Positions 8,662-19,749 of a stretch of DNA of 45,445 nucleotides are shown piece after piece. The position numbers and the translations under genes were made by a program. The stretch's first letter is position 1, and each line of letters starts with the position of its first letter. The stretch spans positions 1 through 45,445 of the forward strand of contig NWQQ01000001.1 in assembly GCA_002798255.1 (NCBI GenBank). Reading direction: 5' to 3'. This DNA comes from Lysobacteraceae bacterium NML95-0200 (GTDB lineage: Bacteria > Pseudomonadota > Gammaproteobacteria > Xanthomonadales > Xanthomonadaceae). A model generated the notes under the pieces. The model was not told the DNA's origin, searched no databases, and saw only the letters and a list, made by a program, of their open reading frames with translations.

Positions 8662-9890
8662 TGAGCGCCCTGCTTGATTCGCTGCTGGACGGGGCAGCTT
8701 CCGCCGAGGCGCAGGCCATCCTTGCCGATGGCCTGCCCGGCGCACGCTCGGAAGCCTGGAAATACACCTCGCTACGGGCGCTGGCGCAGCGCCGTTTTGT
8801 GCCTGCCGCCCCTGCACAGGCCGACGCCACACAGCTTGCGGACATCCCCTCACCGCGCATCGTATTCGTCAACGGCCACTTTGATGCCAGCCTCTCGCAG
8901 CTCGATGGCCTGCCTGCCAACATCCATCTGAATGTCGAACCTGCAAGCACCCCAGTGCTGCCACAGTCCGGCAAATCCAACGCCTGGCAGTCGGCCAACG
9001 ACCACTGGTTCGTGCGCATCAACCACCTGCTTGCCAGCGGCATGCGTCTTGAAATTGCAGGCGATGCCGGGGTGCTGCATCTGGTCAGCCTGCAACAAAA
9101 AGGCGAGCACGACCAAGCCGTGCATCTGCATCACCAGATCCAGCTGACCGCAGGCAGCCGCCTGACGCTGGTAGAGCACCAGCTGGGCGATGAGGCCCAT
9201 CGCGGCCTGGATACCGGCCATATGCGCATCACCCTGGCTGATGATGCCCATCTGCAGCATCTGCGCCTGCAATGCGACAGTCCACGCGCGCAACGCTTTT
9301 TGCGCAGCGATGTGCAGCTTGCCGCACGCAGCCACTATCAGCGGCTGGATCTGGAGCTGGGCGCTGCCCTGTCCCGGCATGAGCTGAACGTGCACCTGCA
9401 GGGTGAGGAAGCTCAGGTACAGGCCGCCGGCGTGCTGCTTGGCGATGGCCGCCGCCATCTGGATACCCGGCTTGGCATCCATCACCACGCCGCCAATACC
9501 CGCAGCGAATTGCCGTGGCGCGGCCTGGCTGCCGGACGCGCGCGCGTGGTATTTCATGGCGGCATTCAAATCCATGCCGGCGCCGACGGCACCGAGGCCG
9601 ACCTGCAAAACCGCAATATCCTGCTGTCCGCGCAGGCCGAAGTGGATACCCAGCCGGTACTGGTAATTGATGCCGATGAAGTCAAAGCCGCCCACGGCGC
9701 CACCGTCGGCCAGCTCAATGCTACGGCGCTGTTCTATCTGCGCTCGCGCGGCATCCCCGAAGCCGAGGCACGGCGCATCCTGACGGCCGCCTTCTGCCGC
9801 GACCTGCTGGGACAAGTGCAAGACCCCGCCCTGTACGCGCTTCTGGAAGCCCGGCTGATTGCCGCCCTTGAACGGATTGAAACCGCATGA
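8661..9890 (+). CDS. sufD: SufD, SufB paralogue in the SufBCD complex
   Basis: SufD pairs with SufB to form the scaffold and is needed for iron entry. The 409-residue protein has the GARSEAWKYTSLRALAQR N-terminal helix region, a long beta-helix core and the C-terminal LFYLRSRGIPEAEARRILTAAF block shared with SufB. The start ATG overlaps the last base of the sufC stop, and its own stop overlaps the sufS ATG (ATGA), so B-insert-C-D-S are tightly packed. The middle region is divergent and histidine- and glutamine-rich, common for SufD. Confidence 0.94.
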   Translation: MSALLDSLLDGAASAEAQAILADGLPGARSEAWKYTSLRALAQRRFVPAAPAQADATQLADIPSPRIVFVNGHFDASLSQLDGLPANIHLNVEPASTPVLPQSGKSNAWQSANDHWFVRINHLLASGMRLEIAGDAGVLHLVSLQQKGEHDQAVHLHHQIQLTAGSRLTLVEHQLGDEAHRGLDTGHMRITLADDAHLQHLRLQCDSPRAQRFLRSDVQLAARSHYQRLDLELGAALSRHELNVHLQGEEAQVQAAGVLLGDGRRHLDTRLGIHHHAANTRSELPWRGLAAGRARVVFHGGIQIHAGADGTEADLQNRNILLSAQAEVDTQPVLVIDADEVKAAHGATVGQLNATALFYLRSRGIPEAEARRILTAAFCRDLLGQVQDPALYALLEARLIAALERIETA

Positions 9891-11107
9891 GCACACCTGA
9901 CTGGGCGACCATCCGCCAGGATTTCCCGCTGCTCGAACGCCAGGTACACGGCAAACCGCTGGTGTATCTGGATTCGGCCAATACCAGCCAGAAGCCTGCG
10001 CCGGTGATTGCTACGGTGGATGATTTCTACCGCCAGCACAATGCCAATGTCAGCCGCGCCGTGCACCAACTGGGCAGCGAGGCCACCGCCCTGTATGAGG
10101 GCGCGCGCAAGACACTGGCACGCTTGATTCATGCGCGCGCCGATGAGCTGGTTTTGACCTCCGGCACCACTTTCGCCATCAATCTGGTGGCCTATTCCTG
10201 GGCGCTGCCACGACTCAAGCCCGGTGATGTCATCCTGCTCTCGCGCATGGAGCACCATGCCAATATCGTGCCCTGGCAGCTCATCGCCGAGCGCAGCGGC
10301 GCCACGATTCGCGTCGCCGAACTCACCCCTGAAGGCGCACTGGATCTGGATGCCCTGTGGCAGGCGATGACGCCCGAAGTCAAGCTACTCGGACTTGCCC
10401 ATGTCAGCAATGTGCTCGGCACCGTCAACCCGGTGGCGGAGATTTGCCGCCAAGCGCGCAAGCGCGGCATCACCACGGTGATTGATGGCTCGCAAGCCGT
10501 GCCGCATATGCCGGTGGACGTGGCCGCCATTGGCTGCGACTTCTATGCCGCCACCGGCCACAAACTGTGCGGCCCGACCGGCACCGGCTTTTTGTGGGGC
10601 AGGCGCGAACATCTGGCCGCCATGCCGCCTTTCATCGGCGGTGGCGAGATGATTCGTCAAGTGCGTTTTGAAGGCAGCACGTTCAACGACGCGCCGCACA
10701 AATTCGAGGCCGGTACGCCGAATATCGCCGGTTTTGTCGGCCTGGGCGCAGCTGCCGACTATCTGCAAGGCATCGGTATGAGCGCCATCCAAGCGCGTGA
10801 AGCCGAGCTGTTGGCCTACGCCACCGAAGCCATGCAAAGCATCGATGGCTTGCGTGTCATTGGCACCGCGCCCGGCAAAGCCGCGATTATCTCCTTCCTG
10901 ATTGAGGGCACCCACGCCCACGACCTGGCCACCTTGCTGGACCTGGAAGGCATCGCCGTGCGCTCCGGCCAGCATTGCGCCCACCCGCTGCTGCAATTCT
11001 TTGGCGTGACCGCCACCTGCCGCGCCTCGCTGGCCTTTTACAACACGCACGAGGACATCAACGCCTTCGTTGCCGCCATCCACAAAGTGCGCAAATTGTT
11101 GGTGTAA
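9887..11107 (+). CDS. sufS: SufS, type II cysteine desulfurase
   Basis: SufS takes sulfur from L-cysteine, making alanine and an enzyme persulfide that feeds SufBCD. The 406-residue PLP enzyme shows the PLP lysine in ATGHKLCGPTG (K226), the preceding DGSQAVPHMPVD aspartate/glutamine block, and the catalytic cysteine in RSGQHCAHPLL (C364), whose short loop is typical of type II enzymes that need a SufE- or SufU-type acceptor. No such partner, and no A-type carrier, is encoded in this operon, so they must lie elsewhere. The start overlaps the sufD stop by four bases. Confidence 0.95.
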   Translation: MSTPDWATIRQDFPLLERQVHGKPLVYLDSANTSQKPAPVIATVDDFYRQHNANVSRAVHQLGSEATALYEGARKTLARLIHARADELVLTSGTTFAINLVAYSWALPRLKPGDVILLSRMEHHANIVPWQLIAERSGATIRVAELTPEGALDLDALWQAMTPEVKLLGLAHVSNVLGTVNPVAEICRQARKRGITTVIDGSQAVPHMPVDVAAIGCDFYAATGHKLCGPTGTGFLWGRREHLAAMPPFIGGGEMIRQVRFEGSTFNDAPHKFEAGTPNIAGFVGLGAAADYLQGIGMSAIQAREAELLAYATEAMQSIDGLRVIGTAPGKAAIISFLIEGTHAHDLATLLDLEGIAVRSGQHCAHPLLQFFGVTATCRASLAFYNTHEDINAFVAAIHKVRKLLV

Positions 11108-11137
11108 GTTCAAGCGCCCTGACACGAGGCAATCATC

Positions 11138-12169
11138 ATGCTCAAATGGCTGAGGCAGTTATTGGCAGGCGACCCAAACGCCCCCATCCCCCAAGACGCT
11201 ACCGTGGAGCGTGATGCACAAGGCCGTGTGGTACGCGTGCAGCAAACATTGAGTGCGGCCAGCCCGCAGACACAAACGGTGCAATTGCCCAAGATTGACA
11301 TTGCAGAAAGCGCCAAACCGGCATTGCAAGAGGCCTCGCAGTGGCTATGCGCACAAAACATCCAGGCCGCACGCAGCCTTGGCATCGGCCTTGAAAGCAA
11401 TTTCAGCTTTGACCAAGACGACGGCCTGCTGCGCCTTTATTTCAATGATGGACGGCAGCTGGCGCTGCCTTCACAACTGTTGGGCAGCTTTATGCCGGGC
11501 GATCGCAGCTTCATGTGGGGCTGGCATAACCCCTCGTTTCAGCCAGGCCTGCAAGCTGCCGCACAAAAAGCACGCGAAGCTGGCACTCCACTGGATGCAA
11601 CCGCATTCAATACGCCCTTGCAGCAAGTGACATTTGAAACACTCACACCTTTGCTGGCCTTTGCTGCAAAGGTATCCGACTGTGACGGCGTATACCGCGC
11701 CGTTTTGGAAGACAGCACCTCTGTATTTATCGGCTTTCAAATCCCCGAAGATACCCCCCGGTTACCACCTGTCGATACCGCATTTGAGGCTTTGGCAGTG
11801 GCGCGCGCCGAGAACTATGACCGCGATCAATTGGCTCAGGATGCCTACTACCACGCACAAAAGGAAAACCCCAAAGATGGCCTGCTTCGCGAAGTCATTG
11901 CTGCCAAGATGCAATCTTGGCAACGCGATTGGCTGCGTGATGACGACTATTGGCATCCGTGCTCGGTCGGCTGGCCATCTGATCACGATCGTGCAGCCGC
12001 TCCCATCCAGTTCACCGCACCCCACCCTGATGGCGGTGTACTGGACTGTCGCTTGGGGTCATCTGTACGAAACACCATCTACCACATCAAGCCCGTGGGT
12101 GATGAAGCCAAAATCGTTGACAAACTGATTGAATGGGGCAATGGATTTATCTGGCCGGGCAACGGATGA
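11138..12169 (+). CDS. DUF6882-like protein of unknown function
   Basis: This 343-residue soluble protein has no signal peptide or membrane helix. The FMPGDRSFMWGWHNPSF segment near residues 118-134 resembles the DUF6882 family, which is scattered among bacteria with no known function. The C-terminal third has many W and D/H residues (QRDWLRDDDYWHPCSVGWPSDHD). A GAGG motif precedes the ATG. It follows sufS by 30 bases and its stop overlaps the next gene (ATGA). Nothing links it to Fe-S assembly, so it looks like a further passenger gene in the operon. Confidence 0.65.
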   Translation: MLKWLRQLLAGDPNAPIPQDATVERDAQGRVVRVQQTLSAASPQTQTVQLPKIDIAESAKPALQEASQWLCAQNIQAARSLGIGLESNFSFDQDDGLLRLYFNDGRQLALPSQLLGSFMPGDRSFMWGWHNPSFQPGLQAAAQKAREAGTPLDATAFNTPLQQVTFETLTPLLAFAAKVSDCDGVYRAVLEDSTSVFIGFQIPEDTPRLPPVDTAFEALAVARAENYDRDQLAQDAYYHAQKENPKDGLLREVIAAKMQSWQRDWLRDDDYWHPCSVGWPSDHDRAAAPIQFTAPHPDGGVLDCRLGSSVRNTIYHIKPVGDEAKIVDKLIEWGNGFIWPGNG

Positions 12170-12699
12170 ATACCCTCATGCAACTGACTTTTCGCACTGC
12201 CACCCCAGCCGACATCCCCCAGCTGCTGGCGCTGGTCACAGCCGCCTATCGCGGCGATGCAAGCCGCCAGGGCTGGACAACCGAGGCTGACTTTCTGGAT
12301 GGCCAGCGCATCGATGCCGAACTTCTGGCGGCTGATATTGCAGCTGCCAACAGCCTGATTCTGCTGGGCGAAGAGGCTGGCAAACTTATCGCCTGCGCGC
12401 ATGTAGCCGTGCAGCACGATGCCGGCTATTTCGGCATGTTTTCAGTCTGGCCCCAACTGCAAGGCCAGGGCATTGGCAAGCAGATGCTGCTTGAGGCCGA
12501 GCGCATCGTGCGCGAGGATTTTGCCCAGTCGCTGATGCGCATGCAGGTCATCGACCTGCGCGAAGAACTGATTGCCTTTTATCAGCGTCGCGGCTATCAG
12601 CCCACCGGCCAATACAGCCCGTTTCCCTATGGCGATACCCGCTTTGGCACCCCCAAGCGCAAAGACCTGCGTTTTTTGATTCTGGAGAAACCCTTGTGA
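12166..12699 (+). CDS. GNAT family N-acetyltransferase
   Basis: The 177-residue product has the GNAT fold pattern: RTATPADIPQLLALVTAAY at the start, the acetyl-CoA pyrophosphate loop in the VWPQLQGQGIGKQML segment (near residues 90-105, Q/R-x-x-G-x-G/A type), and the late AFYQRRGYQPTG strand-turn. The substrate cannot be told from sequence. The ATG at 12166 overlaps the stop of the DUF6882-like gene; an upstream ATG at 12133 would overlap that gene more deeply and is less likely. The stop overlaps the GTG of the Rieske gene, keeping the operon unbroken. Confidence 0.85.
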   Translation: MNTLMQLTFRTATPADIPQLLALVTAAYRGDASRQGWTTEADFLDGQRIDAELLAADIAAANSLILLGEEAGKLIACAHVAVQHDAGYFGMFSVWPQLQGQGIGKQMLLEAERIVREDFAQSLMRMQVIDLREELIAFYQRRGYQPTGQYSPFPYGDTRFGTPKRKDLRFLILEKPL

Positions 12700-13031
12700 G
12701 CGATGAAGAACTGCGCGGCTGGGAATATGTCTGCACCGAAGGCGAGCTACTGCCTGGCGAGAAAATCACCATCTGGCATGACGACACCCCGATTTTGGTG
12801 GTGAACCTGGATGGCGAGTATTACGCCGTGGAAGACAAATGCACTCACGAAGACTTCGAGCTGTCCTCCGGCCCCGTGGATGCGGCCACCGGGCAGATTG
12901 AATGCGTGCTGCATGGCGCCCGTTTCTGTCTCAAGAGCGGCGAAGCGCTCAGCCCGCCGGCCTATAGCCCAGTCGCCAAATTCCCGGTCAAACGCCTGAA
13001 CGGTGCCATCTGGACCCGCGACGACCGTTAG
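12696..13031 (+). CDS. Rieske [2Fe-2S] ferredoxin-like protein closing the suf operon
   Basis: The 111-residue protein carries a complete Rieske motif: C49-x-H51 in DKCTHED and C70-x-x-H73 in ECVLHGARF, which ligate a [2Fe-2S] cluster with two cysteines and two histidines. It resembles the small ferredoxin component of ring-hydroxylating dioxygenases, but no oxygenase is nearby. Such a protein at the end of suf operons is common in this group and may serve as an electron donor or cluster acceptor; that role is inference. The GTG start at 12696 overlaps the upstream stop (GTGA). Confidence 0.92.
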   Translation: MSDEELRGWEYVCTEGELLPGEKITIWHDDTPILVVNLDGEYYAVEDKCTHEDFELSSGPVDAATGQIECVLHGARFCLKSGEALSPPAYSPVAKFPVKRLNGAIWTRDDR

Positions 13032-13040
13032 GCCATGCCA

Positions 13041-13844
13041 TCAAATGCTGCCTGCCCGTTTTTTCCAGCTTTTCCACGGCTGGTAGTCGGCAAATGTCAG
13101 CAGATCCACGCCACATTCCAGCCCTTCAAGCCATGCCAGAAAATCTTTCATGGCCTGGCCTGCCAGTGGAAAGCCATGCTGCGGCACAATCATTGCCGGT
13201 GAAATCTCGCGCACCATTTCCACCCAGAGCCGCAGCACTTTGTTGCTGGTCATATAGCGACGATGGAAGCCCTGCATTCTGGGCATATGCGCTTCAAAGC
13301 CATCTTCAATGATGCGGTACGCCTCACCACTGGGCACAAGAGAAGCCCCGATATCCCCGGAAAAAAGTATCTGGCTTACCGGGTCATAAACGCCCAAATT
13401 GCCAACCGAGTGCATGAAATGGCCTGGCACCAGGTACAGGCATGTGTCGTCCAGCCTGACCTCGCCTCCACGGTCGGGAACCAATAAATAGCGATCCTGT
13501 CCGGTGTGCTGCATATAGCCGGGCACCACATGCGGAACAAAGCGTCCCCATAGTTCGGAACAGATGATTCGTGCCTGACTGTACAGCAGCCATTTGTCTA
13601 TCGAACCAACGATATCCGGGTCTTGGTGAGAGCAGATAACATAGTCCAGGTCGGCTGGTTTCAAATAATTGGAAAGCGCCAGCACCAACGGGTTATAGAG
13701 CAGTGCCCCGCCCGGATCCAGCAGTGCATTTGCCTTGCCGTGCTGAATCAAAAATTGATTGGCCTGAACGCCATCCTCACCGCGCACCAAATCATTGAAA
13801 ACAACGCAGCGGTGCTCACCAGACTCAAACAGTACAACAGGCAT
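13041..13844 (-). CDS. ODP-type metallo-beta-lactamase fold protein
   Basis: The 267-residue protein resembles the oxygen-binding di-iron (ODP) branch of the metallo-beta-lactamase superfamily, related to the diiron half of flavodiiron proteins. The ligand pattern is visible: H73-x-D75-x-D77 in SHQDPDIVGS, H145 in GHFMHSVGNL, D164 in FSGDIGAS and H223 in VPQHGF. There is no fused flavodoxin domain, so it is a stand-alone version that could sense or reduce O2 or NO, or act in signalling; the reaction is not known. AAGG precedes the ATG. It converges on the suf operon with only nine bases between stops. Stacked palindromes lie just upstream. Confidence 0.82.
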   Translation of the reverse strand: MPVVLFESGEHRCVVFNDLVRGEDGVQANQFLIQHGKANALLDPGGALLYNPLVLALSNYLKPADLDYVICSHQDPDIVGSIDKWLLYSQARIICSELWGRFVPHVVPGYMQHTGQDRYLLVPDRGGEVRLDDTCLYLVPGHFMHSVGNLGVYDPVSQILFSGDIGASLVPSGEAYRIIEDGFEAHMPRMQGFHRRYMTSNKVLRLWVEMVREISPAMIVPQHGFPLAGQAMKDFLAWLEGLECGVDLLTFADYQPWKSWKKRAGSI

Positions 13845-13859
13845 CTTTTTCTACCTTGA

Positions 13860-13882
13860 TCGCGGCCGCGAATTCTAGAATT
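13860..13882. repeat. Two abutting 12-base perfect palindromes upstream of the ODP gene
   Basis: TCGCGGCCGCGA (13860-13871) and AATTCTAGAATT (13871-13882) are each perfect palindromes and share one base. They sit 16-38 bases before the ATG of the minus-strand ODP gene, where an operator would overlap the promoter. The same 23 bases contain NotI, EcoRI and XbaI recognition sites, which also resembles a cloning linker. Confidence 0.75.
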
Positions 13883-14097
13883 TCCAAAACCCAGGAAATT
13901 GAGTCAGGTCAAACAAAAAGTGCCCCCATAAGCAAGCCGGAGCCGCATCCCTGCGACTCCGAACCTAACTTCCCTGTAGTGCCTCCTGGCACACTCGCGT
14001 CCTTATCCTCAAGTCGCGCGGCTTTCTGCCTGCATCCTCGTGTATTCATCCCTGTGCAGCGCCCACAGGTCGCGGCACGGCTTCCCTGGCGGTTTTA

Positions 14098-14412
14098 CTA
14101 TCTTGTCCTTCGACGCTCTGCCTGCGGCTCCGTCTTGTCACGCAAATCCCCCAGGATGATGCGTTCCCGATTGCGCTCTACCACGCCAAGGTCAATTCCC
14201 TTGACCAAGGCCAGCTGTTCCATGCTCCTGAATGCACCATGCACTCTGCGGTAGTCGACAATCGCCCTGGCTTCCTGCTGGGCTACGCCTTCCAGGGCAT
14301 TGACCAAAGCCGACTCGCTGGCGTTGTTGATATCCACCTTATGCAGGCCGGCGCTCGCCAGACATGGCAGCGCAATCAGCAATAACGCCAAACACACTTT
14401 GAAGCGCCTCAT
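14098..14412 (-). CDS. ComEA-like helix-hairpin-helix protein
   Basis: The 104-residue product has a signal peptide (MRRFKVCLALLLIALPCLASA) and a ComEA-type double helix-hairpin-helix: VDINNASESALVNALEGVAQQEARAIVDYRR followed by FRSMEQLALVKGIDLGVVERN. Proteins like this bind DNA in the periplasm during natural transformation, though many short versions are uncharacterised. The start at 14412 is preceded by GAGAGG at a suitable distance. The C-terminus is basic (ERRRTR). No other competence gene is nearby. Confidence 0.85.
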   Translation of the reverse strand: MRRFKVCLALLLIALPCLASAGLHKVDINNASESALVNALEGVAQQEARAIVDYRRVHGAFRSMEQLALVKGIDLGVVERNRERIILGDLRDKTEPQAERRRTR

Positions 14413-14621
14413 CCCTAAATGCCTCTCCATCCTTCGCTTATTTCCTGTTTTCCGGGCAAGCGCAGTATCCGGCACGCCCTCATCCTGGGATATGGCGAAA
14501 CTCCCCATCATGGGCAAGAAATATCTGACTAGCCTGTAGGAAAAATCTGAAAGCCAACGCAATCCACACTCCTAGGTACAATTCATGACTGCGTTTTACA
14601 GTCAAAAATTGGAGCGACGTT

Positions 14622-16115
14622 GTGGACAGCCAGAAACTCAGCCAGTTCGTGAATGACAAATGGGACAGCGAAATCGTCCCGCAGCTCATTGATTACATCG
14701 CCATTCCCAACAAATCGCCGATGTTTGATGCGCACTGGCGCGAGCATGGCTATATGGAGCAGGCGGTCACGTTGATGGAAAACTGGGCCAAATCGCAAAG
14801 CATCCCCGGCATGACGGTGGAAGTGGTACGGCTGGAAGGACGCACGCCGCTGATTTTCATCGACATCCCGGCCAGCGGCGAATCGGTAGGCGAGGATTGC
14901 GTGCTGCTGTATGGGCATCTGGACAAGCAGCCGGAAATGACCGGCTGGGACGAAGACCTGGGGCCTTGGAAGCCGGTACTGCGTGGCGACAAACTGTACG
15001 GGCGCGGTGGCGCCGACGATGGCTATGCCATCTTCGGCTCGCTCACCAGCATCATGGCATTGCAGGCGCAAGGGCTGCCGCATGCGCGCTGCGTGATTCT
15101 GATTGAGGCTTGCGAGGAATCCGGCAGCTATGACCTGCCCGCCTATGTTGACCATCTGGCCGGGCGCATCGGCAAACCATCGCTGGTGGTCTGCCTGGAT
15201 TCTGGCTGCGGCAATTACGAGCAACTGTGGTGCACCACTTCGCTGCGCGGCCTGGCCGGTGGCAATCTGCGCGTGGATGTACTGAACGAAGGCGTGCATT
15301 CGGGCAGTGCTTCGGGGGTGGTACCGTCCAGCTTCCGTCTGCTGCGGCAATTGCTTTCACGCATCGAGGACGAGGCCAGCGGGCGTTTGACGCTGGAGGG
15401 TCTGCATGTGGACATCCCCGCCGAGCGCATCGAGCAAGCCGAGAAAGCGGCCGAGGTGCTGGATGGAGAAGTGTTTGCCAGCTACCCGACCGTGGATGGC
15501 CTGGTACCCATGCACCCGCAAGTCGCGCAGCAGATTCTTGGCCGCACCTGGTATCCGGCGCTGTCGGTCACCGGCGTGGATGGCATGCCGCCCCTGGAAA
15601 ATGCCGGCAATGTGCTGCGCCCGTTCACCTCGGTCAAACTCTCGCTGCGCCTGCCGCCAACGCTGGATGGCGATGCCGGTGGCCAGCTGCTGCGCGACAC
15701 CCTGCTGGCCAACCCGCCCAATGGCGCCAAGGTGACGTTCGAGCTGGAAAAATCCTCCACCGGCTGGAATGCCCCGGCAATGGCGCCGTGGCTGTCCGAA
15801 GCAGTGGAAGCCGCAAGCCAGGCGTTCTTTGGCAAGAGCGCGATGTATATGGGCGAAGGCGGCTCGATTCCGTTCATGGGCATGCTGGGCGAGAAGTTCC
15901 CCGGCGCGCAGTTCATGATTACCGGCGTGCTGGGGCCGCATTCCAATGCCCACGGCCCCAACGAATTCCTGCATATCCCGATGGGCAAGCGCGTCACCGC
16001 CTGTGTGGCGCAAGTCATCCTCGCCCATCATGCGGCCAGCCTGCGCGGTGAAACCACGGGCGCTGCGGTCAGCCCGGACAGCGGCAAACGCCACGGCGAC
16101 CACGGCTGCTGCTAA
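14622..16115 (+). CDS. M20 family metallopeptidase
   Basis: This 497-residue cytosolic zinc peptidase belongs to the M20 dipeptidase/carboxypeptidase group. Metal ligands and catalytic residues can be seen: H99 and the acid D101 in YGHLDKQP, D132 in GRGGADDGYA, the E165/E166 pair in EACEESGS, an aspartate in CLDSG, and the C-terminal ligand in GPHSNAHGPNEF. A dimerisation domain occupies the middle. Substrates are probably dipeptides or amino-acid amides. GGAG lies seven bases before the GTG start. Unusually, the chain ends HGDHGCC, a short tail rich in histidine and cysteine absent from the core fold. Confidence 0.92.
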   Translation: MDSQKLSQFVNDKWDSEIVPQLIDYIAIPNKSPMFDAHWREHGYMEQAVTLMENWAKSQSIPGMTVEVVRLEGRTPLIFIDIPASGESVGEDCVLLYGHLDKQPEMTGWDEDLGPWKPVLRGDKLYGRGGADDGYAIFGSLTSIMALQAQGLPHARCVILIEACEESGSYDLPAYVDHLAGRIGKPSLVVCLDSGCGNYEQLWCTTSLRGLAGGNLRVDVLNEGVHSGSASGVVPSSFRLLRQLLSRIEDEASGRLTLEGLHVDIPAERIEQAEKAAEVLDGEVFASYPTVDGLVPMHPQVAQQILGRTWYPALSVTGVDGMPPLENAGNVLRPFTSVKLSLRLPPTLDGDAGGQLLRDTLLANPPNGAKVTFELEKSSTGWNAPAMAPWLSEAVEAASQAFFGKSAMYMGEGGSIPFMGMLGEKFPGAQFMITGVLGPHSNAHGPNEFLHIPMGKRVTACVAQVILAHHAASLRGETTGAAVSPDSGKRHGDHGCC

Positions 16116-16124
16116 ATGCCTGCC

Positions 16125-16146
16125 GGGTGGGCATCATCGCCCACCC
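16125..16146. other. Stem-loop between the M20 gene and amgK
   Basis: GGGTGGGC (16125-16132) pairs with GCCCACCC (16139-16146) over a six-base loop. No T-run follows, so it is not a standard terminator; it may stabilise the mRNA end or slow transcription into amgK. Confidence 0.45.
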
Positions 16147-16181
16147 CGACAGCCCCAATAAACCCTCATCCCCACCCCACT

Positions 16182-18548
<2,367 letters not shown>

Positions 18549-18552
<4 letters not shown>

Positions 18553-19739
18553 GCCCTGGGTTGCTCCGTTGATTCGTCCGGCATCAGGATTTTCGTGCCC
18601 GGCTCCGGGGACAGCCCAAGCCCAGACCCTTCACCCACATAGGTTTTGCTGAGGCGATAACGCTCCACGGCAAAATGCAGCATCACATTCATCACTGCGG
18701 CAACCGGCAGAGCCAGCAGCATGCCCAGGAAGCCAAACAGCACCCCGCCTGCCATCACCGCAAAAATCACCGCCATCGGATGCAGGCCAATGCGCTCGCC
18801 CACCAGCTTGGGGGTCAGGATATAGCTCTCCACCAGCTGCGCCACGGTGAACACCACGCCCACGCCCAGCAACATCGGCCAGCCGCCGCCTTGCACCAGA
18901 GCGGCGATGCTGCCCATCACCACCACCGAAGCCGGGCCGACATAGGGCACAAAGCTCAGGATTCCGCCAATGATGCCAATCAACAGGCCCACCTTGACCC
19001 CGACCAGCCACAGTCCAAGGCCATACATCAGACCCAGTGCGGCCATCACCAGGAACTGTCCGCGCAAAAAGCCGCCCAGAACCTCGTCGGACTCCTTGGC
19101 AAGACGGGTCACCGTAGCGATATGGTCGCGTGGCACCAGGGCGGCAATACGCTCGACAAATTTGTCCCAGTCGCGCAGGAAGAAAAACGCCAGAATCGGA
19201 ATCAGCACCAGATTGGTCAGCCACAGTGCGATGCTCATCCCCGAGCGCGACACGAAGCTCAGTACGGATGTAGCCACACCACCAACCCGCTGCCAGTGAT
19301 CGCGCAGCATGCGCAGCAGCCGGTCACTGTCCAGCCAGGCCACCAGGTCAAAATCAAAGCGCGCTTTTATCCAGGGAGCCAATTGCTCATAAAACCAGCC
19401 CTGGAACCAGGCCTGATACGCCGGCCAGGATTCCACCAGCATCATCACCTGTTTGACGATCAGCGGAATCAGAACCAGCAGCACCGCCAGCAGCAGCAGG
19501 ATCATCCCTATGAATACCAGAATGACACCGTTGATTCGCGAATAACCGCGCGACTCAAGCCAGTCCACCAGCGGGTCGCCCAGCCAGCCGAGAATCGCCG
19601 CCGCCACAAACGGGGTCAGAATCGGGGCAAGCAGACTGATGACCCACAGGATGCCGAGCGCCAGCGCCGCCCATTGCACACGGCGGAAGAAGGCAGCGAT
19701 ATCGGCCAGCGATTGCTGGCGGCTGGGAGCAGAATTCAT
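18549..19739 (-). CDS. AI-2E family (PerM/TqsA-like) membrane permease
   Basis: The 396-residue integral membrane protein has about eight helices: two near the N-terminus, a long one around 80-105, then a cluster from about 185 to the end with FVPYVGP and PKLVGERIGLHPMAVIFAVMAGG motifs typical of the family. Members export small molecules, or Na+/H+ antiport in some species; the substrate here cannot be told. The ATG at 19739 follows GAGGATGACCGG, a good binding site. The order DUF2066, permease, hda on one strand diverging from purM is a familiar arrangement in this group. Confidence 0.88.
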
Positions 19740-19749
19740 CCGGTCATCC

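Noticed and set aside
13856-14254. Plus-strand open frame of 132 codons
   Set aside because: Low complexity, no ribosome binding site, overlaps the real comEA-like gene on the other strand.
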